The position numbers and the translations under genes were made by a program. The notes under the pieces were generated by a model. It was not told where the DNA came from and made no database searches. It saw only the letters and a program-made list of their open reading frames with translations. DNA of 64,000 nt from Xanthobacter flavus (GTDB lineage: Bacteria; Pseudomonadota; Alphaproteobacteria; Rhizobiales; Xanthobacteraceae), in contig NZ_JAGGML010000001.1 of NCBI RefSeq assembly GCF_017875275.1, positions 1,924,501 to 1,988,500 on the forward strand. Direction: 5' to 3'. Of the stretch, positions 53,322 to 61,740 are shown piece by piece (within the stretch, counting starts at the first letter, position 1; every line of letters starts with the position of its first letter).

Positions 53322-53562
53322 GGCTTAACTCCCAGATCCCATACGAACCCGTTCTGCACCCTCAACGATGCAGGTGGGTTAAGAGTTCCTTAACCAAGTC
53401 ACCCTGAACCCGGATTGATGCTTGCGTTAACGAAGTGTTCAGGAAAGTCACGGGTCCGTGACGCCAGAGCCGGCCAAGTCAGCGGCCGCGAGGACTTCAG
53501 CGGTTCGTGATGTTGCGACGCAATACCGATGTAACGCGGATGTAACCGCCAGGAGGGGAAGC
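53322..53562. promoter_or_regulatory. Operator-dense divergent region with CtrA box
   Basis: This 241-bp gap separates the small secreted peptide (minus) from a metallopeptidase (plus). It holds a consensus CtrA box TTAAGAGTTCCTTAAC at 53379-53394 (TTAA-N7-TTAAC). It also holds the palindrome GTCACGGGTCCGTGAC at 53447-53462 with perfect 7-bp arms, and the direct repeat GATGTAAC at 53528-53535 and 53539-53546 with an 11-bp period, as expected for an OmpR-type response regulator. AGGAGGGG precedes the metallopeptidase start. Confidence 0.65.
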
Positions 53563-53994
53563 ATGTCGTTCACCGGCGTACCGTCGAAGAGCCGATGGCG
53601 TGATCTGGAGGCCCCGGGACAGGACGAGCTGGAGCAGCTTGCGCGGGAAGCCTTCGCCGCTTTGCCCGACACCTTCCGCGCCCTGTGCGCCGGCCTCGTC
53701 ATCAAGGTGGAGGACTTCCCCACCGACGAAGTGCTGGACGAGCTCGGCGCCGAGACGCCGTTCGATCTGCTCGGCCTGTTCCACGGCATCGGCCGCGCGC
53801 AGGGCGGCGCGGTGGCCCAGACCGGGCAGATGCCGAACATGGTGTTCCTCTATCGGCGCCCCATCCTCGATTACTGGGCGGAGAACGAGGAAACCCTCGG
53901 CGACGTGGTCACCCATGTGCTGGTGCATGAGATCGGCCATCATTTCGGCCTCAGCGACGACGACATGGAGGCCATCGAGGACCGGGCCAATTGA
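53563..53994 (+). CDS. Zincin-like metallopeptidase (minimal MMP fold)
   Basis: A 143-residue cytoplasmic protein. The zinc site HEIGHHFGLSDDD lies at 122-134, fitting HExxHxxGxxD with Glu123 as catalytic base. Upstream is the family segment VEDFPTDEVLDELGAETPFDLLGLFHG. This small metallopeptidase family (formerly DUF1025) is widespread in alphaproteobacteria and actinobacteria; substrates are unknown. An AGGAGGGG ribosome site sits nine bases before the ATG. The promoter region carries several operator-like elements. Confidence 0.9.
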   Translation: MSFTGVPSKSRWRDLEAPGQDELEQLAREAFAALPDTFRALCAGLVIKVEDFPTDEVLDELGAETPFDLLGLFHGIGRAQGGAVAQTGQMPNMVFLYRRPILDYWAENEETLGDVVTHVLVHEIGHHFGLSDDDMEAIEDRAN

Positions 53995-54069
53995 CCGCAG
54001 GCAAAACGTGACCCTGGCACTGGACGCAGGGGCAGCGCTTTCTAGAATGACTCCAAAAAGGAGACCCCC

Positions 54070-54627
54070 ATGCCTGTCGATTCCAGCATGACCCGTTACG
54101 GGCCGGCCCTGCGCGCGCTGCACTGGCTGACCGCCATCGCCGTGTTCACGGCGTTCGGCGTCACCTATCTGGAGCAGTTCTACGCCCGCGGCACGCCGGC
54201 GCGGGGCATGGTGTGGTGGGTCCACATCTCGGTCGGCCTCCTGATCATCGCGCTTCTGGCGGTGCGCATCCCCGTGCGCATCTTCGGGCGCAATCCGCCC
54301 GCCTCCACGCAGATCAGCCGGCCGGTGGCGATCGCCTCGCACATCGTGCACGGGCTGCTCTATCTTGCGCTCATCGCCACGCTCGCGCTCGGCGTCTATC
54401 TCGCCTTCCTGCGCGGTGCCCCGGTGTCCTTCTTCTCGCTCTTCACCATCCCCTCGCCCATCGCGGTCAATCGCGATCTGGGCAAGCAGGTGCAGGAGAT
54501 CCACGAGCTGATGGCCAACGCCGTCATCGTCCTCGCCCTCCTCCACGCGGCGGCGGCCGTGCTCCACCACGTGGTGCTCAAGGACGATGTGCTGAAGCGC
54601 ATGCTGCCGGAGCGCCTCGCGCCCTGA
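54070..54627 (+). CDS. Cytochrome b561-family protein
   Basis: A 185-residue inner-membrane protein with four helices. Candidate haem-ligand histidines are in ALRALHWLTAIAVF (helix 1), WWVHISVGLLIIAL (helix 2), SHIVHGLLYLALIAT (helix 3) and LLHAAAAVLHHVV (helix 4). This is the prokaryotic cytochrome b561/YceJ family, di-haem proteins that move electrons between the quinone pool and periplasmic partners. AAAAAGGAG precedes the ATG. No obvious redox partner adjoins. Confidence 0.88.
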   Translation: MPVDSSMTRYGPALRALHWLTAIAVFTAFGVTYLEQFYARGTPARGMVWWVHISVGLLIIALLAVRIPVRIFGRNPPASTQISRPVAIASHIVHGLLYLALIATLALGVYLAFLRGAPVSFFSLFTIPSPIAVNRDLGKQVQEIHELMANAVIVLALLHAAAAVLHHVVLKDDVLKRMLPERLAP

Positions 54628-54825
54628 GACGCGCCTGGGAGAGGCTCGCGCTCGGGGCTGGCCAAGGTGCTGTGCAAGGCCCGGTCCGCCTGTTATGGAT
54701 GAACGCTACGGAGGCACCCTGCGGGGCGCCTCCGGCGCGCCCTTTGAGCGGGCCGCGCCGCCGCGGGTCCGGCCACCGGCCCCCGGCAGACGAGATCCGG
54801 CAGACGAGACAAGGCAGTAGGTCCC

Positions 54826-55431
54826 ATGGAGAAGTTCACGGTCCTGGAGGGCGTCGCGGCGCCGATGAAGCTGGTCAATGTCGATACCGACATGATCATC
54901 CCCAAGCAGTATCTGAAGACGATCCAGCGCACCGGCCTCGGCAAGGGCCTCTTCTCCGAGATGCGCTATCTCGACGACGGCGCCGAGAACCCCGCCTTCG
55001 TGCTGAACCAGCCCGCGTACCGCTCTTCCAAGATCCTCGTCGCCGGCGACAATTTCGGCTGCGGCTCCTCGCGTGAGCACGCGCCGTGGGCGCTGCTCGA
55101 CTTCGGAATCCGCTGCGTGATCTCCACGTCGTTCGCGGACATCTTCTACAACAATTGCTTCAAGAACGGCATCCTGCCCATCGTCGTCTCCAAGGACGAC
55201 CTGGACAAGCTGTTCGACGATGCCGAGCGCGGCGCCAACGCCACCCTCACCATCGACCTGCCGGCCCAGGAAATCCGCGGCCCGGACGGTGGCGTGGTCA
55301 AGTTCGAGATCGACCCCTTCCGCAAGCGCTGCCTGGTCGAGGGCCTGGACGACATCGGCCTCACCCTTCAGAAGGCGCCGGCCATCGACCAGTACGAAGC
55401 CGCCAAGGGCGCCGAGCAGCCCTGGTTGTGA
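54826..55431 (+). CDS. leuD: 3-isopropylmalate dehydratase small subunit
   Basis: A 201-residue swivel-domain protein with [18 protein letters not shown], the conserved [17 protein letters not shown] and [17 protein letters not shown]. With LeuC it isomerises 2-isopropylmalate to 3-isopropylmalate in leucine synthesis. The large-subunit gene leuC lies at the end of the window, 8.2 kb away on the opposite strand, so the two subunits are not cotranscribed. The 198 bp upstream contain a GGAGGC/GCCTCC hairpin but no recognised leader peptide. Confidence 0.96.
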   Translation: MEKFTVLEGVAAPMKLVNVDTDMIIPKQYLKTIQRTGLGKGLFSEMRYLDDGAENPAFVLNQPAYRSSKILVAGDNFGCGSSREHAPWALLDFGIRCVISTSFADIFYNNCFKNGILPIVVSKDDLDKLFDDAERGANATLTIDLPAQEIRGPDGGVVKFEIDPFRKRCLVEGLDDIGLTLQKAPAIDQYEAAKGAEQPWL

Positions 55432-55469
55432 CGCCATAAGTCGGCCGCGGCGCTGACAGGAGGGGCGGG

Positions 55470-56093
55470 ATGGGTCCGTCCGCTCCCGGCACTCCCGCGC
55501 CGCGCGCCATCGTGGTGGGCGCGTCGGCGGGCGGACTTCCGGCGCTGGGACGGCTCTTCGCCGCACTGGCGCCGCACCCGGACGTGGGCATCGCTGTGGT
55601 CAACCACGTCGGGGCGGACGGGCCGGACATGCTGCCCGCCATCCTCGCCCGCCTCTCCGGCCGCACCGTGGTGCTGGCGCAGGAGCGGGCCCCCCTCCTG
55701 GGCGGCCTTGTTCACGTCGCACCCAGCGGCTACCACTTGGAAGTCGGTCGCGACCGCCGTTTTTCACTCTCCGTGGACCCACGGGTGTGCTATTCGCGGC
55801 CTGCAATTGATGTGCTGTTCGCCAGCGCAGCGGAGGCTTACGGTGACGCCCTGGCTGGCGTGGTTCTCACCGGAGCCAGCAGCGACGGGGCGGACGGGCT
55901 GAAGCGCATTCGGGAACTGGGAGGCCGCGCCTTCGTGCAAGAGCCGTCGGAAGCCGAGGTCGAGACCATGCCGCTGGCCGCGCTCGCGCGCGCCGGAGCG
56001 GACCTGTGCGCGCCCCTCGCCGCGCTCGCCGTCGCCCTCGATGCCTTCTGCCGCGCTCCTCGCGCGCGTCCGGGCCGGGGGATGCCCGAATGA
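55470..56093 (+). CDS. cheB: CheB-type methylesterase, catalytic domain only
   Basis: A 207-residue protein consisting of just the CheB esterase domain. The catalytic triad is Ser19 in GASAGG, His46 in NHVGADGPDML and the Asp in TGASSDGADG. It lacks the N-terminal receiver of classical CheB, so activity cannot be controlled by phosphorylation in cis. Its stop overlaps the start of a response-regulator diguanylate cyclase as ATGA, which suggests the two act together. GGAGGGGCGGG precedes the start. Receiver-less CheB proteins are often used outside motility chemotaxis. Confidence 0.88.
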   Translation: MGPSAPGTPAPRAIVVGASAGGLPALGRLFAALAPHPDVGIAVVNHVGADGPDMLPAILARLSGRTVVLAQERAPLLGGLVHVAPSGYHLEVGRDRRFSLSVDPRVCYSRPAIDVLFASAAEAYGDALAGVVLTGASSDGADGLKRIRELGGRAFVQEPSEAEVETMPLAALARAGADLCAPLAALAVALDAFCRAPRARPGRGMPE

Positions 56094-57112
56094 CCACGGC
56101 CGACCTGCCCAAAATTCTCGTCGTCGACGACGTGCGTGCGAACCTCGTCGGCATGCGCCGCCTGCTCGCGCCGGTGAAGGCCGAGATCTACGAGGCCCAT
56201 TCCGGCAACGAGGCGCTGGCGCTCTGCCTCGACCATCGCTTCGCGCTCATCCTGCTCGACGTGCAGATGCCGGACATGGACGGATTCGAGGTGGCCTCCC
56301 TCCTCAACAACGACCCGGACACCTGCGACATTCCCATCGTGTTCGTCACGGCGGCCTATCACGACGACATCAACCGGCTGAAGGGCTACACCTTCGGCGC
56401 AGTGGACTACATCGCCAAGCCCATCAACGACGCCGTGCTCCTGTCCAAGGTCACGGTCTTCCTCGACCTGCACATCTCCAAGCTGCGCCTCAAGGGCGCG
56501 CTGGAGGAGCTGGAGAAGCGCAACCGCCAGCTGGAGATCGAGATCGAGGAGCGCCGCCGGGTCGAGAAGCAGATCCGCCATATGGCGACCCACGACGCCC
56601 TCACCGGCCTCGGCAACCGCATCCTGTTCGTCGAGCACCTGACCCGCGCGCGCTCGCAGGCGCAGCGCCACGGCCGCGAGTTCGCCTTGCTCTACATCGA
56701 CATCGACGGCTTCAAGCAGGTCAACGACAGGCACGGCCACGGGGTCGGCGACAAGCTGCTCTGCGCCATCGCCAGCCGGCTGCGCAGCAACCTGCGGCAG
56801 GAGGATTTCGCGGTCCGCCTGTCGGGCGACGAGTTCGCCGTCATCATGGTGGACCTCGTCGAGGGCGACGCCGCCCACGCCCAGGGTCAGCGCCTGTGCG
56901 AGGCGCTGCGCGAGCCCTATGTCGTTTCGTACAACGACCAGTCCTACACGGTCAGCGTCGGCGCGAGCATCGGCATCGCGCTCTATCCGCGCCACACCAC
57001 GGACGAGACCGAACTGATCCGCCTCGCGGACACGGCCATGTACGAGGTGAAGCAGCAGGGCAAGGACGGCGTGCGCGTGGCCGCCCCGCGGGCGGCGGTG
57101 GAATCCGCCTGA
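56090..57112 (+). CDS. Response regulator diguanylate cyclase (REC-GGDEF)
   Basis: A 340-residue cytoplasmic protein. The receiver (about 8-125) has Asp57 as phospho-acceptor in LILLDVQMPDMDG and Lys in VDYIAKPI. A helical linker (about 135-175) leads to a GGDEF domain with the variant signature SGDEF in RLSGDEFAVIM. The I-site RxxD is present exactly five residues upstream (RQED), so product inhibition by c-di-GMP is expected. SGDEF variants are usually active. Coupled to the receiver-less CheB upstream; together they may link methylation-based sensing to c-di-GMP. Confidence 0.92.
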   Translation: MTTADLPKILVVDDVRANLVGMRRLLAPVKAEIYEAHSGNEALALCLDHRFALILLDVQMPDMDGFEVASLLNNDPDTCDIPIVFVTAAYHDDINRLKGYTFGAVDYIAKPINDAVLLSKVTVFLDLHISKLRLKGALEELEKRNRQLEIEIEERRRVEKQIRHMATHDALTGLGNRILFVEHLTRARSQAQRHGREFALLYIDIDGFKQVNDRHGHGVGDKLLCAIASRLRSNLRQEDFAVRLSGDEFAVIMVDLVEGDAAHAQGQRLCEALREPYVVSYNDQSYTVSVGASIGIALYPRHTTDETELIRLADTAMYEVKQQGKDGVRVAAPRAAVESA

Positions 57113-57222
57113 GGCGGAACGCCTGAAGGGGCGCGGCGCCTTCGCAGCCCGGCGCGGCCATGATATCCGGGAGATCGTGGGCGAATACCCCATCGCCCAG
57201 CCCATCGCCTTCCGGGAGCTTC

Positions 57223-58152
57223 ATGCCGAAGTCCGCCAGCCGATCCGTCGTCGTGGACCTCATCGCCGTGCTCGCGGCAGTGACGGGGGGCGCGCCGCGG
57301 GTGATGACGGTAGAGCACGGCTCGGCCCTGCCCTCCGGCCCGTTCGAGCTGGCGCACCGCTCGCTCCAGCAGGGCCTGCGCGACTGGGTGGAGCAGCGCA
57401 CCCACCATCCGCTCGGCTATCTCGAACAGCTCTACACCTTCGCCGACAAGGACCGCGCCGGAGCGGAGAGCGCGGCCCGCACCATCTCCATCTCCTATCT
57501 CGGCCTCGCCCGGGAGCAGGCGGCCACCGCCGGCGCCGCCGAGTGGCACGGCTGGTATGAGTATTTCCCCTGGGAGGACCACCGCGACGGGGCGCCGCCC
57601 GTCATCGCCGGAACGCTCGCGCCGGCCCTCGCCGCCTGGGCGGATGCCGCCCCCTCGGCGGCCGAGCGCAGCCATCGCGGCCAGCGCGCCGCCATCAGCT
57701 TCGGGCTCGACGGCGCTATATGGAACGAGGAGCTGACGCTCCAGCGCTATGAACTCCTCTACGAGGCCGGCATCGTCGCCGAGCGCCTGCGCCGCGAGGG
57801 CCGGCAGGAGACCGCCGGCGCCGGACGGCCGATGATAGCCGACCACCGCCGCATCCTCGCCACCGCCATCGCGCGGCTCAGGGCCAAGATCAAATACCGC
57901 CCCGTGGTGTTCGAGCTGATGCCGCCCACCTTCACCCTGCTCCAGCTGCAGCGCTGCGTGGAGGCTATCGCCGGGCGGACCCTGCACAAGCAGAATTTTC
58001 GCCGGCTGATGGAGCAGCAGGAACTGGTGGAGGAAGCCGGCGGCGCCACCACCGAAACCCTTGGCCGGCCTGCAAAACTCTTCCGCTTCCGCCATGCGGT
58101 GGTGGAGGAGCGGGCCTTCGCCGGAACGAAATTGCCCCTCGCACGCTCTTGA
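57223..58152 (+). CDS. nadQ: NadQ-type regulator of NAD biosynthesis
   Basis: A 309-residue protein with a Nudix-like N-terminal domain that lacks a full Nudix box (FELAHRSLQQGLRDWVEQR and PLGYLEQLYTFADKDR). Its C-terminal winged helix contains LPLL-type helices around RPVVFELMPPTFTLLQLQR and HKQNFRRLMEQQELVEE. This architecture (COG4111) is the NadQ repressor of nadABC in Hyphomicrobiales. It is encoded directly upstream of nadA in the same direction. The nad promoter (a TTGACA overlapping the nadQ stop) and two palindromic operators lie in the 58-bp gap. The start is an ATG with CGGGAG; a longer frame begins at 57160. Confidence 0.8.
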   Translation: MPKSASRSVVVDLIAVLAAVTGGAPRVMTVEHGSALPSGPFELAHRSLQQGLRDWVEQRTHHPLGYLEQLYTFADKDRAGAESAARTISISYLGLAREQAATAGAAEWHGWYEYFPWEDHRDGAPPVIAGTLAPALAAWADAAPSAAERSHRGQRAAISFGLDGAIWNEELTLQRYELLYEAGIVAERLRREGRQETAGAGRPMIADHRRILATAIARLRAKIKYRPVVFELMPPTFTLLQLQRCVEAIAGRTLHKQNFRRLMEQQELVEEAGGATTETLGRPAKLFRFRHAVVEERAFAGTKLPLARS

Positions 58153-58206
58153 CACGGCTTATGCTCAGGATAAGCATATGCCCACCATATGCTCAAACTG
58201 AGTATA
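58149..58206 (+). promoter_or_regulatory. nadABC promoter with paired NadQ-type operators
   Basis: A perfect -35 TTGACA at 58149-58154 overlaps the nadQ stop codon. TATGCTCAGGATAAGCATA at 58160-58178 and TATGCTCAAACTGAGTATA at 58188-58206 are two 19-bp palindromes sharing TATGCTCA, centred 28 bp apart. The first covers the likely -10 region and the second the start region, four bases before the nadA ATG, so binding would repress. Confidence 0.75.
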
Positions 58207-58210
58207 GACG

Positions 58211-59236
58211 ATGGTCGTATCCGCCCTTTCCACCGCCGCCGTTTCTCCCACGCCGGACGCCCTCGCGGCGGCCTTCGCCCGCACCGCGCCGCTCTACGAG
58301 AAGATCCGCCGGGTGGTGCCGCCCGCCGACTGGGCCTTCCTCGCCGAGGATGCGGAGGCGATCCTCCGGCTGAAGCGCGAGCGCAACGCGGTCATCCTCG
58401 CGCACAACTACCAGACGCCGGAAATCTTCCACTGCGTCGCCGATATCGTGGGCGACAGCTTGGCGCTGGCCCGTGAGGCCATGCGGGTGGATGCGGACGT
58501 GATCGTGCTCGCCGGCGTCTACTTCATGGCCGAGACGGCAAAGCTGCTGAACCCCGGCAAGACCGTGCTGATCCCGGATCAGGAGGCCGGCTGCTCGCTG
58601 GCCGATTCCATCACCGCCGCCGACGTGCGCCTCATGCGCGCCGCCCATCCCGGCGTGCCGGTGATCGCCTATGTGAACACGTCCGCCGCCGTGAAGGCCG
58701 AGGTGGACGTGTGCTGCACCTCGGGCAATGCGGCGCGGGTGGTGAAGTCGTTCGGCGTGCCCAAGGTCATCATGCTGCCGGACCAGTATCTGGCGAAGAA
58801 CGTCGCCGCCGAGACCGGCATCGACATCATCTCCTGGGCCGGCCAGTGCGAGGTGCACGAGCTGTTCACCGCCGCCGACGTGCGCGAGCTGCGCGCCGCC
58901 AATCCCGGCGTCACCGTGCTCGTCCACCCCGAGTGCCCGCCGGAGGTGGTGGCGGAAGCCGATTTCGCCGGCTCCACCGCCGCCATGAGCGACTATGTGA
59001 GCGAGAAGCGCCCGCCCCGCGTGGTGCTCCTCACCGAATGCTCCATGGCCGACAACGTGGCGGTCCACTATCCCGACATCGACTTCGTGCGCCCCTGCAA
59101 TCTCTGCCCGCACATGAAGAAGATCACGCTGCGCAACATCCGGGCGGCGCTGGAGAACAACCTCCACGAAGTCACCATCGACCCCGAGATCGCCGCGCGC
59201 GCCCGTGCCTCGGTCGAGCGGATGCTGGCGCTATGA
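58211..59236 (+). CDS. nadA: Quinolinate synthase A
   Basis: A 341-residue enzyme with the three conserved Fe-S cysteines: C in [14 protein letters not shown]-following VCCTSGNA, C in HPECPPEVV, and the C-terminal [11 protein letters not shown] with MRPCN-type context. The substrate-binding HNYQTPEIF and [10 protein letters not shown] are present. It condenses iminoaspartate with dihydroxyacetone phosphate to quinolinate and needs a [4Fe-4S] cluster. The ATG is only four bases after the second operator and has no Shine-Dalgarno, so the leader is short. First gene of nadABC. Confidence 0.96.
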   Translation: MVVSALSTAAVSPTPDALAAAFARTAPLYEKIRRVVPPADWAFLAEDAEAILRLKRERNAVILAHNYQTPEIFHCVADIVGDSLALAREAMRVDADVIVLAGVYFMAETAKLLNPGKTVLIPDQEAGCSLADSITAADVRLMRAAHPGVPVIAYVNTSAAVKAEVDVCCTSGNAARVVKSFGVPKVIMLPDQYLAKNVAAETGIDIISWAGQCEVHELFTAADVRELRAANPGVTVLVHPECPPEVVAEADFAGSTAAMSDYVSEKRPPRVVLLTECSMADNVAVHYPDIDFVRPCNLCPHMKKITLRNIRAALENNLHEVTIDPEIAARARASVERMLAL

Positions 59237-60762
59237 CCGGGGACAGGCTGGACGGCCGCCCCGTCATCGTCGGTGCCGGCATCGCGGGGCTCGCGGCCGC
59301 CCTCTTCCTCGCCCCCGAGCCGGTGGTGCTCGTCACCCGCGCGCCGCTGGGCGCGGACGGCTCCAGTCCGCTCGCGCAGGGCGGCATCGCCGCCAGTGTC
59401 GGGGCGGACGACGACGACGCCCTCCACCTCGCCGACACGCTGGCGGCGGGCGACGGCCTCTGCGATGCCGAGGCGGCCCGCCGCATCCTCTCCGCCGGCC
59501 CGGATGCTATCGCGGCCCTCGAACGTCTCGGCGTGCGCTTCGACCGCGACGCGGCCGGCAGCCTGCTGCTCGGCCTCGAAGCCGCCCACAGCCGGCGCCG
59601 CATCGTCCATGCGGACGGCGACGGCACCGGGCGCGAACTGGTGCGCGCGCTCTCCGAGGCCGCGCGGGCCTGCCCCTCCATCATGCTGGTTCAGGGCGAG
59701 GCGCGGCGCATCCTGATGCGCGACGGCGCGGTCTGCGGCCTGCTCGTGGCCACGGCCGAAGGCGCGCAGGTGCTCGCCACGCGCCGCGTCGTGCTGGCGA
59801 CGGGCGGTGTCGGCGCGCTCTATGAGCACACCACAAACCCCGCCGCATCCTGGGGCGTGGGGATCGCGCTGGCCGCCGAGGCCGGGGCGGAGCTGGCGGA
59901 CCTCGAATTCGTGCAGTTCCACCCCACCGCACTGGCGACGCCCGCCCGCCCGCTCCCGCTCATCAGCGAGGCGGTGCGCGGCGAAGGCGCGCTCATCGTG
60001 GACGGCAACGGCCGGCGCATTCTGGAGGGTGTTCCGGGCCGGGAGCTGGCGCCGCGCGACGTGGTGGCCCGCGCTGTCTGGCGCGAAGTGGTGGCGGGGC
60101 GCGAGGTGTTTCTCGATGCCCGCGCCAGCCTCGGCGCGCGCTTTTCCGCCCGCTTCCCGCAGGTGGCGGCGGGCTGCCGCGCCGCCGGCATTGATCCGGC
60201 GACCGATCTCGTGCCCATCCGCCCCGCCGCGCACTACCACATGGGCGGCATCGCCGTGGACGCGCACGGCCGCAGCACCCTCCCCGGCCTCTGGGCGGCG
60301 GGCGAATGCGCCGCCACCGGCCTGCACGGCGCCAATCGCCTCGCCTCCAACTCCCTGCTGGAAGCGGTGGTGTGCGGGCGGGAGGTGGCGAACGACATCG
60401 CCGGCCGCCCGGTGGGACGCGCGATCGTCCCAGCGCCGTCCGCTTTGCCCCCGGCGGCGGATGCGGCGCCGGCGCGCGCCATCGTCTCCCGCCTCGTCGG
60501 CGTCACCCGCGATGCGGAGGGGCTGACGATGGCGCTCCAGCGCCTGCTGCCTTTGGCCGTAGGCGCGACCCCGGCCACAGCGCCCGCCCGCGTCGGCCTG
60601 ATGATGGCGGCCGCCGCCCTCGCCCGCACCGAAAGCCGCGGCGCCCATGCGCGCACCGACTTTCCGCAGACGGCGCCGGTCGCCCGGCGCTCGCGCATCA
60701 CCCTCGCCGAAGCGCGCGCCGCCGCCGGTCGCGTGCGCGTGCCGGACCTCGCCTTCGCCTAA
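59233..60762 (+). CDS. nadB: L-aspartate oxidase
   Basis: A 509-residue flavoprotein. The FAD loop is [16 protein letters not shown], the substrate region [14 protein letters not shown] and FVQFHPTAL, and the C-terminal flavin motif [21 protein letters not shown]. It oxidises L-aspartate to iminoaspartate, used by NadA. The ATG overlaps the nadA stop as ATGA. A 104-bp repeat element starts at its own stop codon and separates it from nadC. Confidence 0.95.
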   Translation: MTGDRLDGRPVIVGAGIAGLAAALFLAPEPVVLVTRAPLGADGSSPLAQGGIAASVGADDDDALHLADTLAAGDGLCDAEAARRILSAGPDAIAALERLGVRFDRDAAGSLLLGLEAAHSRRRIVHADGDGTGRELVRALSEAARACPSIMLVQGEARRILMRDGAVCGLLVATAEGAQVLATRRVVLATGGVGALYEHTTNPAASWGVGIALAAEAGAELADLEFVQFHPTALATPARPLPLISEAVRGEGALIVDGNGRRILEGVPGRELAPRDVVARAVWREVVAGREVFLDARASLGARFSARFPQVAAGCRAAGIDPATDLVPIRPAAHYHMGGIAVDAHGRSTLPGLWAAGECAATGLHGANRLASNSLLEAVVCGREVANDIAGRPVGRAIVPAPSALPPAADAAPARAIVSRLVGVTRDAEGLTMALQRLLPLAVGATPATAPARVGLMMAAAALARTESRGAHARTDFPQTAPVARRSRITLAEARAAAGRVRVPDLAFA

Positions 60763-60865
60763 AGCATTTTCAAGCGAAGTGGGCACCGGTTCGCGTGAAG
60801 AAAATGCGTCAACTCAATAACGTGGATCATGTCCCCGTTTCCGCGAAACGGGGACATGATCCTAT
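60761..60865. repeat. Rhizobiales-type intergenic repeat with 16-bp hairpin
   Basis: The first part reads AAAGCATTTTCAAGCGAAGT and on to GCACCGGTTCGCGTGAAG, a sequence I recognise as a widespread intergenic repeat in Rhizobiales. The second part is a perfect 16-bp stem, arms 60825-60840 and 60846-60861 with loop CCGCG. It lies inside the nadABC operon, between nadB and nadC, where it could affect transcript stability or cause partial termination. Confidence 0.8.
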
Positions 60866-60879
60866 CGAACGGAGCCGCC

Positions 60880-61734
60880 ATGGCCGCCCTCGACCCGCTC
60901 CCCGAACTGATGGTGGAGCCCATCGTCCGCGCCGCCCTGCTGGAAGATCTCGGCCGCGCCGGGGACATCACCACCGACGCCGTGGTGCCGGCCGGACACG
61001 TCAGCCGCCTCGTGCTCGCCGCGCGGCAGGATGGCGTGGTTGCCGGGCTCGACTGCGCCCGCCTCGCCTTCCGCCTGCTCAACCCGGACGTGCGCTTCAC
61101 GCCCGTGGTGGCGGACGGTTCGCGGGTAACGCCGGACACCGTTCTGGCGGAGGTGGAAGGCCCCTCCCGCGCTCTGCTCACCGGCGAGCGCACCGGCCTC
61201 AACCTTGCCTGCCGCCTCTCCGGCATCGCCACGGCGACCGCCTCGCTGGCGGATGCGGTGGCGGGCCACAAGGCGCAGATCGTCTGCACCCGCAAGACCA
61301 CGCCCGGCCTGCGCGCGCTGGAGAAATACGCCGTGCGCGCCGGCGGCGGCGCCAACCACCGCTTCGGCCTCGATGATGCGGTGCTGGTGAAGGACAACCA
61401 CGTCGCCATCGCCGGCTCAGTGGCCGAAGCGGTGCGGCGTGTGCGCGCCCGTGCCGGTCACATGGTGAAGGTGGAGGTGGAGGTGGATACCCTCGCTCAG
61501 CTCGAAGAGCTGTTGACCCTCGGCGCCGACGCCGTGCTGCTCGACAACATGACCCCCGCCACCCTCACGGAGGCCGTGCGCATGGTCGGCGGGCGGATGC
61601 TCACCGAGGCCTCCGGCCGGGTGAACCGCGAGACCGCGCCGGCCATCGCGGCGTCGGGCGTGGACCTCATCTCCGTGGGCTGGCTGACCCACAGCGCCCC
61701 CATCCTCGACATCGGCCTCGACTGGGTGGGCTGA
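60880..61734 (+). CDS. nadC: Nicotinate-nucleotide pyrophosphorylase (carboxylating)
   Basis: A 284-residue type II phosphoribosyltransferase with LLEDLGRAGDITTDAV, the substrate-binding ERTGLNLACRLSGIAT and CTRKTTPGLRALEKYAV, GGGANHRFGLDDAVLVKDNH, and EVEVDTLAQLEE. It converts quinolinate and PRPP to nicotinate mononucleotide, the last step of the NadABC pathway. The start is the ATG at 60880 with GGAG five bases before; the frame is open 17 codons upstream through the repeat, but that part is repeat sequence. Confidence 0.94.
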   Translation: MAALDPLPELMVEPIVRAALLEDLGRAGDITTDAVVPAGHVSRLVLAARQDGVVAGLDCARLAFRLLNPDVRFTPVVADGSRVTPDTVLAEVEGPSRALLTGERTGLNLACRLSGIATATASLADAVAGHKAQIVCTRKTTPGLRALEKYAVRAGGGANHRFGLDDAVLVKDNHVAIAGSVAEAVRRVRARAGHMVKVEVEVDTLAQLEELLTLGADAVLLDNMTPATLTEAVRMVGGRMLTEASGRVNRETAPAIAASGVDLISVGWLTHSAPILDIGLDWVG

Positions 61735-61740
61735 CGCGGA

